Source: an uncultured Sphingomonadaceae bacterium (GTDB taxonomy: Bacteria; Pseudomonadota; Alphaproteobacteria; Sphingomonadales; Sphingomonadaceae). Taken from it: a DNA stretch of 64,000 nucleotides. A model generated the notes under the pieces. The model was not told the origin of the DNA. It did no database searches and worked only from the letters and a program-made list of their open reading frames with translations. Positions 30,639-39,841 of this stretch are shown one piece after another. Position numbers and translations under genes: made by a program. The stretch is taken from NCBI GenBank assembly GCA_947497315.1, contig CANMFX010000003.1, forward strand, positions 434,001 through 498,000, written 5' to 3'. How positions within the stretch are numbered: position 1 is the first letter of the stretch; the number at the start of each line of letters is the position of its first letter.

Positions 30639-32354
30639 ATGTCAGATATGGGTTCTCATAGTTTTCCAGCCGCTCGCCCGCTTCCTTCCGATGATGATGA
30701 CGTAGCGGCCGAACCGGTGGCCACGCCCGCGCCAACAGCGACGCCGAAGCGGTCAGAGGGGCACAAGATTGGTGAAGTCATTGAAATTGCCGGATCAGGC
30801 TCTCGCATCGTCATGGATGCAGCCGTTCTGGGCAGTTTGACGGAACATCCCGACGCAACCGTAAAAATGGCTGGGCAGGTCGGTAGTCAGGTTAAAATCC
30901 GTGTCGGACAGACATGGTTGCTCGCCAACATCCGCACGCAGAAACTTTACGAAGGTCAGGCCGGCCTGATCATTGCCGAAATTGACTTTCTGGGTGAGGG
31001 TGATGAAGAACGGCTCACCGGTCATATTTATAATTTCCGCCGCGGTGTGACCCGTTATCCGGTTCCCGGTTCGCTGATCTATGCGGTTACGACCGCTGAT
31101 CTGAAACAGGTTTACGCATCCGATGGGCGCGCCAATGTTGAAATCGGTACGGTTTATCCGACTGACGATATTCGCGGTGCGCTATATGTTGATGCGATGC
31201 TCGGCAAACATTTCGCGCTTCTGGGATCGACCGGTACCGGTAAATCGACATCGGCCGCGCTGATCCTGCACAAGATTTGCGACATCGCGCCAGAGGGCCA
31301 CATCCTGATGATCGACCCGCACGGCGAATATTCGGCCGCCTTCAAAAATAACGGACGCCTGTTCGACGTGAACAATCTGAACTTACCTTATTGGCTGATG
31401 AACTTTCGCGAGCATTGCGAAGTATTTGTGCAATCCACCGGTGATGCCAAACAGATGGATTGTGACATTCTCGCTAAATGTCTGCTGGCTGCGAAGGCCA
31501 AGAGTCAGGCAGCGCAGGGTGTGGCTAAGCTGACCGTGGATAGCCCGGTACCTTATCTGTTGTCCGATCTGACGACGATCATTCAAAATGAAATGGGCAA
31601 ACTCGACAAGTCCACCAATTCGGCGCCTTATATGCGGTTGAAGACCAAGATTGACGAGATCAAGGCCGATCCGCGCTACAGCTTCATGTTCTCCGGCATG
31701 CTGGTTGGCGATACGATGGCTGACTTCCTGTCGAAAATTTTCCGCCTGCCTTCCGACGGCAAACCGATTTCGATTATCGATGTATCAGCGGTGCCCTCGG
31801 AGATTACGCCGACTGTGGTCGCCGTCTTGAGTCGTCTTGTTTTCGACTATTCCATCTGGGCGAAAAATGAGCCCCAGCGGCCGATCTTGTTGGTTTGCGA
31901 AGAAGCCCACCGTTACATCCCCAATGATGATGTAGGCGGCGACAGCAGTGTCCGCGATATTTTGAGCCGGATTGCAAAGGAAGGCCGTAAATATGGCGTC
32001 TCACTGGGCCTGATTACGCAGCGTCCATCGGATTTGGCCGAGGGCGTATTGTCGCAATGCGGCACCATATTGTCCATGCGTCTGAACAACGACCGTGACC
32101 AAGCCTTTGTGAAAGCCGCCATGCCAGAGGGTGCACGCGGTTTTCTCGACTCCATTCCGGCACTGAGAAACCGAGAGGTTATTTGCTGCGGTGAGGGTGT
32201 CGCGATTCCCATTCGAGTATCGCTTGATACGCTGGTCGAAGAACGCCGTCCTGCGTCGGAAGACCCGATGTTCAGCGAACTGTGGCGCGAAAACGGTGGC
32301 GAGGAAGAGATTATCCAGCGGGTAATCAAGCGCTGGAGAAGTCAGGGGCGTTAA
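30639..32354 (+). CDS. HerA-like (DUF87) hexameric ATPase/helicase
   Basis: 571 aa. Walker A LGSTGTGKSTSAALIL, IIDVSAVPSEITP, LLVCEEAHRYIP, Arg finger region QRPSDLAEGVLSQC. Confidence 0.88.
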   Translation: MSDMGSHSFPAARPLPSDDDDVAAEPVATPAPTATPKRSEGHKIGEVIEIAGSGSRIVMDAAVLGSLTEHPDATVKMAGQVGSQVKIRVGQTWLLANIRTQKLYEGQAGLIIAEIDFLGEGDEERLTGHIYNFRRGVTRYPVPGSLIYAVTTADLKQVYASDGRANVEIGTVYPTDDIRGALYVDAMLGKHFALLGSTGTGKSTSAALILHKICDIAPEGHILMIDPHGEYSAAFKNNGRLFDVNNLNLPYWLMNFREHCEVFVQSTGDAKQMDCDILAKCLLAAKAKSQAAQGVAKLTVDSPVPYLLSDLTTIIQNEMGKLDKSTNSAPYMRLKTKIDEIKADPRYSFMFSGMLVGDTMADFLSKIFRLPSDGKPISIIDVSAVPSEITPTVVAVLSRLVFDYSIWAKNEPQRPILLVCEEAHRYIPNDDVGGDSSVRDILSRIAKEGRKYGVSLGLITQRPSDLAEGVLSQCGTILSMRLNNDRDQAFVKAAMPEGARGFLDSIPALRNREVICCGEGVAIPIRVSLDTLVEERRPASEDPMFSELWRENGGEEEIIQRVIKRWRSQGR

Positions 32355-32484
32355 TCCCCAAGCCCACTTTTATCTTTGTTCATAGGTTGTTGGTCGAAGA
32401 TCAATAGCGCGCTCGATCCGTTCGATTACATCTGTAGTCAATGGGCCGGACATGATGCCCGGTCAGTTTGGATGGAGAACAAAA

Positions 32485-32922
32485 ATGACAAATGCAAAAT
32501 TCACGGGAGCAATTGCAGGACTGGCACTGGTTGCCATGACGTCCATAATCCCGCTTGCGGCTAGCAAGGCACATGATGGCGTGCACAAGTTCGATAAGAA
32601 ATGGGGCGAAAACCTAGCCAAGAAGATCGAAGCCAAGGTTGCCGCCGGCATGGCAAAGGGCGCAATCGGAATGGAAAAAGGCGCGGACAAAATGCTGCGC
32701 GGTGCCGACAAGATGGAAGCCTATGCCGACCGGCTGGAAAGTGACGCGGCCTTTCGCGAGGCCGAAGCGGCGAAGAGGAATAAATGGAACGAAGGCAACA
32801 TGACAGCAGATGAACTGCTGGCACAAGCTCCCGAGTTTCGCCGCGGTGCAACCGAAATGCGCGAAGGTGCGGCAGAGATGCGAAAAGCGGCCGAGAAAAT
32901 GCGGCGCGGTGATACGGATTAA
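32485..32922 (+). CDS. Hypothetical secreted repeat protein, amphipathic-helix repeats
   Basis: Signal peptide (MTNAKFTGAIAGLALVAMTSIIPLAASKA), then repeats such as KGADKMLRGADKMEAYADRLE and RRGATEMREGAAEMRKAAEKMRRG. Confidence 0.65.
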   Translation: MTNAKFTGAIAGLALVAMTSIIPLAASKAHDGVHKFDKKWGENLAKKIEAKVAAGMAKGAIGMEKGADKMLRGADKMEAYADRLESDAAFREAEAAKRNKWNEGNMTADELLAQAPEFRRGATEMREGAAEMRKAAEKMRRGDTD

Positions 32923-32972
32923 AACTCGCTTCGAATCCTCTTCAATTGTGCCGGAGCTGTTCTGTGGATTGG

Positions 32973-33010
32973 TTTCACGCAAAGGGCGCAAGGATTTTGA
33001 AGAGGGTAGT
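32973..33010. repeat. Left inverted repeat of the GxxExxY cassette
   Basis: TTTCACGCAAAGGGCGCAAGGATTTTGAAGAGGGTAGT. Its imperfect reverse complement is at 33432-33469; 28 of the first 34 positions match. Confidence 0.8.
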
Positions 33011-33039
33011 GAAAGAGTTTGAGCTAGCCGCACGCTAGG

Positions 33040-33429
33040 TCAGGGTAGGCGATAGTTGTTTGCTACGCGTTTGAGTCCTTCTTTCAGGGTGATGCCGCCA
33101 AAATTGATGAGCAGGCCCAATGGAAGTTTCATGAGCCGGAGATAAGTCAGCGTCTGACGGGTATGAATAGGAAAAAGCCGTTCCACGGCTTTGATTTCCA
33201 GCATCAGTCTGTCGTCGACCAGTATGTCCACGCGGAAAGCATCCGGAAAATCCAAACCATCAATCCGTGTGCCGACCGGCATCTGCCGGTCAATTTTCAT
33301 GCCTTGCTTGCGCAACCGGTTAGCCAGAACCTGTTCATAAACTGATTCCAGCAAACCCGGCCCCAAATCAACATGCACGCCCATAGTCGTATCAATGACT
33401 CGGCTCGCTATTCCCTCAAGATCGACCAT
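33040..33429 (-). CDS. GxxExxY protein (PD-(D/E)XK nuclease-like)
   Basis: 129 aa from the ATG at 33429. GPGLLESVYEQVLANRLRKQGMKIDRQMPV and DAFRVDILVDDRLMLEIKAVERLFPIHTRQTLTYLRL. The longer ORF upstream reads antiframe valS. Confidence 0.87.
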   Translation of the reverse strand: MVDLEGIASRVIDTTMGVHVDLGPGLLESVYEQVLANRLRKQGMKIDRQMPVGTRIDGLDFPDAFRVDILVDDRLMLEIKAVERLFPIHTRQTLTYLRLMKLPLGLLINFGGITLKEGLKRVANNYRLP

Positions 33430-33431
33430 AA

Positions 33432-33469
33432 ACTGCCCTCTTGAAAACCTTAGCGCCCTTTGTGTGAAT
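33432..33469. repeat. Right inverted repeat of the GxxExxY cassette
   Basis: ACTGCCCTCTTGAAAACCTTAGCGCCCTTTGTGTGAAT, the imperfect reverse complement of 32973-33010. Ends 3 bp from the valS stop codon (33473-33475). Confidence 0.8.
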
Positions 33470-33472
33470 CTA

Positions 33473-36334
33473 TTACCCCAAACGCGCAAGAGCGGCTTGC
33501 AGCCGTTCCGCTTCCGCGCTTTTGTCCGCCAGATCGGCACGGGCTTTTTCAACCGCTTCCGGCTTGGCTTTTTCGACAAAATTGGCGTTGCCTAGTCGGC
33601 CCTCAAGAGACTTGGCTTCGTTGGACACGCCTTCCAGCGCTTTGCCTAGGCGCGCTTTTTCGGCATCAATGTCAATCGCACCGGCCAGCGGTAGGACATA
33701 GGTAGCACCATCGATAACAATCTGTGCGGTTGCGCCCTCAGGTGCTGGATCAAAAGAGAAACTCTCCAAACGACCAACCCGATCCAGGGCGGAGGCTTGC
33801 CGCGCAATACGTTCCTGCAAGGCATCATCACCATCGCGAACATGGGTGGTCATCTTGGTGCCCGGCGCGATGTTGAGTTCGACTTTTGCTGTACGGGTTG
33901 CCGAGATCAGACGAATGAGCCAGTCGACTTCCGCCTTGGCATCGGCATCGATTTCCGCCCTCGGTTCCGGCCATTTCGCGACAATCAGGTCATAGTTTCG
34001 ACCACCGGTTTCGGACGCCATGCTGTGCCACAATTCCTCTGTGATAAACGGCATGAACGGGTGGAGCATCACAATGATCTGGTCGAGCACCCAACCGGCA
34101 ACCGCGCGGGTTTCATCCGCAGCTGCTGCATCATCACCTTGCAAGACCGGTTTGATCAGTTCCAGGTACCAGTCGCAGAACCGGTCCCAGGTGAAATGAT
34201 AAATCGTGTTGGCGGCCGCATCAAAGCGCAGGTCACCCAGCGCCTTGTCCAGCGTGGTCAGCGTTTCGGTCACTTCGGATATGATCCAGCGGTTAACCGG
34301 CAGCGTGGCCGCTGGCGCGCGCAGCGTCTTGCTCGCCCCAATGCCATTCACTTCACAGAAGCGCGAGGCGTTCCAGAGCTTGGTCGCAAAGTTGCGATAG
34401 CCCTCGACCCGCTTGTCATCCATTTTAATGTCACGGCCCTGGCTTTCCATCGCCGCCATGAAGAAACGCAGCGCATCCGCGCCATATTGGTCAATCAGGC
34501 CGAGTGGATCGACCACATTGCCCTTGGACTTGGACATTTTCGAACCATCTTCGGCGCGCACTAGCCCGTGGAGATAGAGCCGTTTCCACGGCACATCCTT
34601 CATAAATTGTATGCCCTGCATCGCCATCCGTGCATCCCAGAAGAACAGGATGTCAAAGCCGGAGATCAGCAGGTCGTTAGGGTAATGGCGCTTGAGGTCT
34701 TCGGTTTCTTCGGGCCAGCCGAGGGTACCAAAGGGCCAAAGGGCGGAGGAGAACCAGGTGTCGAGGACATCCTCATCCCGGCGCAACAGAACCAAATTTT
34801 TGATGTCGCTGGGATCGTCATCCATCGGTCCGCTCATGTAAAGCCCGCCTGTTCTAGTCCGCTGCGATTGAACCACCTTTGGAAAGCGGATTTTTGGGTC
34901 TTCCCAGCCTTTCTCTTTGTAGTAAACTAACGCCTGTTTTTCGGCCTCTTCCTCATTTTCTGCAACAAACACGTGAAGATCTGGCCCATACCAAGCCGGT
35001 ATCCGATGCCCCCACCACAGTTGGCGCGATACACACCAAGGCTGGATATTTTCCATCCAATTGAACCAGGTTTTCTCCCAGGTTTTGGGGACAATCTCGA
35101 TACTGCCGTCGCGCACCGCCTTGATCGCGGGCTGCGCCAATGTCTCCGCATCGACATACCATTGATCCGTGAGCCAAGGCTCAATCACCACGCCGCCGCG
35201 ATCCCCGAAAGGTGTTGCGATGGTACGCGGTTCGGCATCATGCTCGACTTCTTCGCCGTCCTTGTTTTTGGTCACATGCGGGATCAGGCAGCCAAGTTCC
35301 TTCATCCGCTGCACCACCAGTTCGCGCGCGCCATCGACGCCGTCTTTCTTGAAGCGATGCAGGCCGATAAATTCTTCCGGCACCAAACCGTCAGCCGATT
35401 GGCAAACATTGGCTTCACCATCCAGCATGTTGAGCATTTCGCCCGCCGCAAAACCGGCGCGTTTCCCAACCTCGAAATCATTAAAATCATGACCGGGGGT
35501 GATTTTCACCGCACCGCTGCCCAGCTCGGGATCGGCATGTTCGTCTGCTACAATCTTGAAACGGCGTCCGGTGATTGGCTGTAGGATTTCTTTGCCGATG
35601 ACGCTTTGATAGCGCTCGTCACTGGGGTGCACGGCAACGGCCATATCTGCGAGCATGGTTTCTGGCCGCGTCGTGGCAACTTCAATATAGTCCTGCCCGT
35701 TGTCGAGCGTTACGCCGTCAGCCAGCGGATATTTGAAATGCCAGAAACTGCCTTTCATATCGGTAGTCTCGACTTCCAGATCGGAAATCGCGGTTTTTAG
35801 CGCAGGATCCCAGTTGACCAGCCGCTTGTCGCGGTAGATCAGGCCGTCATTGTAAAGATCGACAAAGACTTTGAGCACGGCTTCGTTCATGCCGTCGTCC
35901 ATGGTGAAGCGCTCGTTGGACCAGTCCATCGAACAGCCGAGACGGCGAAGCTGTCCGGTGATCGCGCCGCCGGATTCCTCTTTCCATTCCCAGACTTTTT
36001 CGACAAATTCTTCGCGCGTATAATTGGTGCGCTTGTCCTGCCGCTCTTCCATCTGCCGCTCGACGACCATTTGCGTCGCAATGCCGGCATGGTCCATACC
36101 AACGACCCAAAGCGCGTCCTTGCCCTTCAGCCGCTCATGGCGGATGATGATATCCTGCAACGTATTGTCGAGCGCGTGACCAATGTGCAAACTTCCGGTA
36201 ACATTGGGCGGCGGATTGACGATCGTAAACGGCTCCGCGTCGCCACGTTCGGGGCGAAACTGGCCGGATTTTTCCCAATGTGCATACCAGCGCGCTTCAA
36301 TGGCCGCCGGGTCGAAATTTTTATCTAATGTCAT
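33473..36334 (-). CDS. valS: Valyl-tRNA synthetase
   Basis: 953 aa. [28 protein letters not shown]-terminal coiled-coil. Confidence 0.97.
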   Translation of the reverse strand: MTLDKNFDPAAIEARWYAHWEKSGQFRPERGDAEPFTIVNPPPNVTGSLHIGHALDNTLQDIIIRHERLKGKDALWVVGMDHAGIATQMVVERQMEERQDKRTNYTREEFVEKVWEWKEESGGAITGQLRRLGCSMDWSNERFTMDDGMNEAVLKVFVDLYNDGLIYRDKRLVNWDPALKTAISDLEVETTDMKGSFWHFKYPLADGVTLDNGQDYIEVATTRPETMLADMAVAVHPSDERYQSVIGKEILQPITGRRFKIVADEHADPELGSGAVKITPGHDFNDFEVGKRAGFAAGEMLNMLDGEANVCQSADGLVPEEFIGLHRFKKDGVDGARELVVQRMKELGCLIPHVTKNKDGEEVEHDAEPRTIATPFGDRGGVVIEPWLTDQWYVDAETLAQPAIKAVRDGSIEIVPKTWEKTWFNWMENIQPWCVSRQLWWGHRIPAWYGPDLHVFVAENEEEAEKQALVYYKEKGWEDPKIRFPKVVQSQRTRTGGLYMSGPMDDDPSDIKNLVLLRRDEDVLDTWFSSALWPFGTLGWPEETEDLKRHYPNDLLISGFDILFFWDARMAMQGIQFMKDVPWKRLYLHGLVRAEDGSKMSKSKGNVVDPLGLIDQYGADALRFFMAAMESQGRDIKMDDKRVEGYRNFATKLWNASRFCEVNGIGASKTLRAPAATLPVNRWIISEVTETLTTLDKALGDLRFDAAANTIYHFTWDRFCDWYLELIKPVLQGDDAAAADETRAVAGWVLDQIIVMLHPFMPFITEELWHSMASETGGRNYDLIVAKWPEPRAEIDADAKAEVDWLIRLISATRTAKVELNIAPGTKMTTHVRDGDDALQERIARQASALDRVGRLESFSFDPAPEGATAQIVIDGATYVLPLAGAIDIDAEKARLGKALEGVSNEAKSLEGRLGNANFVEKAKPEAVEKARADLADKSAEAERLQAALARLG

Positions 36335-36365
36335 GCGCTGCCTTTGCCAGCGCTTGCGCCGTTAT

Positions 36366-37037
36366 TCAACCGTTCAAAATTGCATCAATTTCGGCATTCG
36401 CCTTGGCGCGCAATTGGCGCTTGCAGGCGGCGAAACCGGGCTGCGCATTTAGCTCCTGCGCCTTTGTCACTGACTTTTCGATCAAATCGCCGGGCATCAG
36501 AGTCGCTTCAACCATGCCAGCACCAATGGCCTCATTGGGTTTCAGCAACATGCTCGACAGTGCCAAGCGCCGCCGCCACGAGGGTTCCAGCCAATGATCT
36601 AATACCGCTTGCGGGACGGGCGGGAAGGGCAGTCCGGCCTTGGCCTCGGGCAGTCCGATTTTATAGTGACCAGAGGCGGCATAAATCCAGTCCGCGCACA
36701 ACATCATGATTCCGCCAGCACCAATAGCGTTGCCATTGACCGCGCATACAAATGCGCAGGGCAGGCGATGGAGCGATGCGGCATAGGCGTTGATCGCGGC
36801 AATCGCCTGCTTTTGCCCAGCCTCATCGAGGGATGCTGCAATTTTGGTGTCCATACCGCAGGTAAAATGTTCGCCTGCTCCCGTTAGCACCACGCCACCT
36901 TTGGGTTTGTCCTGTGCCAACTTCCGGAACACTTCCGTGCCCTCGTTGAGCAACTCAGTCGACAACGTATTGCGTGGCGCGTTGGTGAGGGTGACGATGA
37001 CGGTGTCGCCGTCAGTTTCGGTGGGAAAAAAGCTCAT
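36366..37037 (-). CDS. Enoyl-CoA hydratase/isomerase family protein
   Basis: From MSFFPTETDGD. GAGEHFTCGMDTKIAA, VNGNAIGAGGIMMLCADWIYA. Confidence 0.85.
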   Translation of the reverse strand: MSFFPTETDGDTVIVTLTNAPRNTLSTELLNEGTEVFRKLAQDKPKGGVVLTGAGEHFTCGMDTKIAASLDEAGQKQAIAAINAYAASLHRLPCAFVCAVNGNAIGAGGIMMLCADWIYAASGHYKIGLPEAKAGLPFPPVPQAVLDHWLEPSWRRRLALSSMLLKPNEAIGAGMVEATLMPGDLIEKSVTKAQELNAQPGFAACKRQLRAKANAEIDAILNG

Positions 37038-39127
37038 TCGCTTTGGCCTTCCTTGGTCCAGCGCCCCATCCAGTCGAACACCGCATTGTGCCATTGGACG
37101 CTATTCCTGCCTTTGAGCACCCAATGATTTTCGTCCGGGAAAATCAAAAGCTTGGATGGAATATTTCGTTCTTGTGCATAGGTGAATGGCATGATTGACT
37201 GCGTATAGGGAATGCGGAAATCCTTCTCGCCATGGATGAACAAGGTCGGTGTTTTCCATTTGCCGATATGCTGGATCGGATTCCATTTTTCCGGATCAGC
37301 GCGTTCCCACCAGGGCCCACCATGATCCCACTGATCGAACCACAGTTCCTCGGTCGAGAAGGCAAAGCTGCGCAGATCGAATATGCCGGCATGGTTGATG
37401 ATGCAGTCAAACCGATCCGGCCATTGGCCCGAAATCCAGTTCATCATGTAGCCGCCATAGCTAGCACCCAGTGCGCAGGATCGTGTCCCGTCTATCTGTT
37501 TGTCAACTTTTAGTGCCGCTTCGTAACCCAAACGCAAATCTTCGAGTGGCTTTCCGCCCCAATCCTGGTTGATGCTGTCCATGAACTCCTGACCATAGCC
37601 CGATGACCCGTGGAAATCGATTGTCACCACAGCATATCCCTGCGCGGCCATGACCTTTGGATTCCAGCGGTAAGACCAGCTATCGCCAAAGCTGCCCTGC
37701 GGCCCGCCATGCACCAAAAACGCCATCGGTAGCTTGCCCTTGGTGCCCTTCGGCTTGATGATCTGACCCCAAACCTGATGGCCTCCAGCACCTTTGAAGC
37801 TAAAGCGTTCCACGGCAACTTCGCTAATCTCCGCCAGCCTCTCGCCATTAATATTGGTAAGCTGTGTAACCTTTCCATCAGCATCCCGGCGGTAGATATC
37901 ATCCGGTGCTTGCAAGCTTTTTCTGGTGAAAAGCATCGATCCGTCTTTTAACGGCGTGATATTTCCGACGCTGCCATTTCCGGTCAAACGAGTAACCTTG
38001 CCATCGGCAATGTCCACTCGAAAGGCTGCATAGTCGAGAACTTCCTGAGCCGTAACAATCAGCGCCTTGCTGTCCGGTGTCCATGTGATCGAACTGACAG
38101 AGCGATCCCAGTCGCCGGTTAATATCCTGGGTTCCTCTTCACCTTTGCCAAGCAGTTTGATGACCTTGCGATCACTTTCGTAACCCGGGCGTTCCATTGC
38201 CGCCCAGGCCCGCCATTGGTCATCCGGAGAGAAAGCAGGCAAGGTATCTGTTGCGTCTCCGTTTCCTGGCATGAGTTTCGGTTCGCCGCTGGAAAGGGCG
38301 ACGCCGTAGATGTCAAGATCAGTTGATTTTGGCTCATCGCGATCTGCCTTGCGCAATGTAAAGGCCAAGCCTCTTCCACTTGGAGACCAGGAAATTTCTT
38401 CCCCACCACCAAAGGGTTTTGACGGACTATCGCCTATAAGCTCGCCATCTAGCGCGATTCCATTGCCGGTGAGTTTGCCATCCTGTAAGTCAAAAGCAAA
38501 AATCCGGCTGTAATTGCCGGGCTTTTCCCAACTCGACCAGTGGCGCACGAACAGATTTCCATATTCACGGCCTGTACCGGGGCCTGGCAGGGCGCTATTG
38601 CCATCGCCGCCTTCAGCTTTACCACAACCAAATGTTGGGCAATCTTTGGCGATATCTCCCCAGATCGCAACTTTGTCGCCCTTGGGAGATAGTTTGAAGC
38701 CCGCGATATCGGTTTGGAGGTCGCTAGCCTGCACCGGCTCACCCTCTTGTCCACCAGCAGTTATCGCAGCCTTCCAGAGCTGTTCCGATCCACCGGCATC
38801 GGAAAGGTAATAGAGCATCCCTCCATCAGCAGAAAAGGACGGGCTGTGTTCGCTGGCGCTCGCTTTATCGGCAATACGCACGGGAGCTGCATCTGGCTTG
38901 GTCAGGTCAAGCAGGTAAAGCCCCTTTGAGCGTTTATAGCTTTCCGGATCAGTTTCAGTTACGCCAAAAGCGGCCCATTTCTCATCCGGCGAAACAGTCA
39001 CAGAACCAACGCGTTTCAGAGTTGCGAGATCCTCTGCTGTCATTGATCGAGCTAGAGCTATCGGGGTGGACAGAAGCGCGCCCGTCATCAACAAGGCAAT
39101 ACATGATGCTTTGGATAGATTTTTCAT
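37034..39127 (-). CDS. S9 family peptidase (prolyl oligopeptidase/acylaminoacyl-peptidase)
   Basis: Signal peptide, WD40-like N-terminal propeller, GASYGGYMMNWI nucleophile elbow, HGEKDFRIP, DENHWVL. Confidence 0.93.
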   Translation of the reverse strand: MKNLSKASCIALLMTGALLSTPIALARSMTAEDLATLKRVGSVTVSPDEKWAAFGVTETDPESYKRSKGLYLLDLTKPDAAPVRIADKASASEHSPSFSADGGMLYYLSDAGGSEQLWKAAITAGGQEGEPVQASDLQTDIAGFKLSPKGDKVAIWGDIAKDCPTFGCGKAEGGDGNSALPGPGTGREYGNLFVRHWSSWEKPGNYSRIFAFDLQDGKLTGNGIALDGELIGDSPSKPFGGGEEISWSPSGRGLAFTLRKADRDEPKSTDLDIYGVALSSGEPKLMPGNGDATDTLPAFSPDDQWRAWAAMERPGYESDRKVIKLLGKGEEEPRILTGDWDRSVSSITWTPDSKALIVTAQEVLDYAAFRVDIADGKVTRLTGNGSVGNITPLKDGSMLFTRKSLQAPDDIYRRDADGKVTQLTNINGERLAEISEVAVERFSFKGAGGHQVWGQIIKPKGTKGKLPMAFLVHGGPQGSFGDSWSYRWNPKVMAAQGYAVVTIDFHGSSGYGQEFMDSINQDWGGKPLEDLRLGYEAALKVDKQIDGTRSCALGASYGGYMMNWISGQWPDRFDCIINHAGIFDLRSFAFSTEELWFDQWDHGGPWWERADPEKWNPIQHIGKWKTPTLFIHGEKDFRIPYTQSIMPFTYAQERNIPSKLLIFPDENHWVLKGRNSVQWHNAVFDWMGRWTKEGQSE

Positions 39128-39174
39128 AGACGCCGGTTTAGCAGGCCTGCGCGCCAAGGCAATTGGGATTGAAA

Positions 39175-39744
39175 TTACTTGTCGTTCAGCCTTTGAATTT
39201 CACGAGCGACCATTTCCTCAACCAGCTTTGGCAAATTCTCATCCAGCCACTCTTTCAGCATCGGCCGCATGAGATCGCGAGTCAGGTCTTCCAGTGAGGT
39301 TCCTTGACTTGGTCTTGCCGGAGCCGGGGTGCTTGCCCCCTCCATAGCGACCAAGGCTGACAAGGACTGGCGCATAGAATCGAGCTTCTGATCATTGATT
39401 AACCGTTCTTCTTTGCGGCGGTCACCGAAAACACCTTGAGCGGAGGATGGTCCGGTGTCCTTCACCTCATTGGTTAGTTCAAGAACGCTGTCATCATCGC
39501 CGGTGGTCTTCACAGTTGGCTTTTTGGTTTTACTGCTTTTGGTCGCAATATTTTTTGGCAGCGGTGCGATAGGTGTTACGTTGTCGGGAACAGGCTTTAA
39601 GTGCGATGCAGTATCTTCGCCTTGCTGAATATCTTCATTTTTTTCGGCAGAGCGGTCTGTGTCAATCGCCTTGTCCTCGGCAATGATTCGCTTAATCGAC
39701 GACAGAATTTCTTCCATGGACGATTCTTTATTTTGTTCTGCCAT
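39175..39744 (-). CDS. popZ: DUF2497 / PopZ-like polar organizing protein
   Basis: N-terminal MEEILSSIKRIIAED and C-terminal LEDLTRDLMRPMLKEWLDENLPKLVEEMVAREIQRL, between valS and tolC as in other alphaproteobacteria. Confidence 0.85.
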   Translation of the reverse strand: MAEQNKESSMEEILSSIKRIIAEDKAIDTDRSAEKNEDIQQGEDTASHLKPVPDNVTPIAPLPKNIATKSSKTKKPTVKTTGDDDSVLELTNEVKDTGPSSAQGVFGDRRKEERLINDQKLDSMRQSLSALVAMEGASTPAPARPSQGTSLEDLTRDLMRPMLKEWLDENLPKLVEEMVAREIQRLNDK

Positions 39745-39841
39745 TTGCAAAAGCCCCAAACTCAAAAAATGTTAAAGCCGCTAGTTATCCAATCTCTTTA
39801 GCGCATTAACCTCTAGATCGGCAACCATTAGCCGCCCAGTC

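Noticed and set aside
33430-33579. 50-residue N-terminal extension of the GxxExxY ORF
   Set aside because: It overlaps the valS 3' coding region and the right inverted repeat; the family start is MVDLEGIASRVIDTTMG at 33429.
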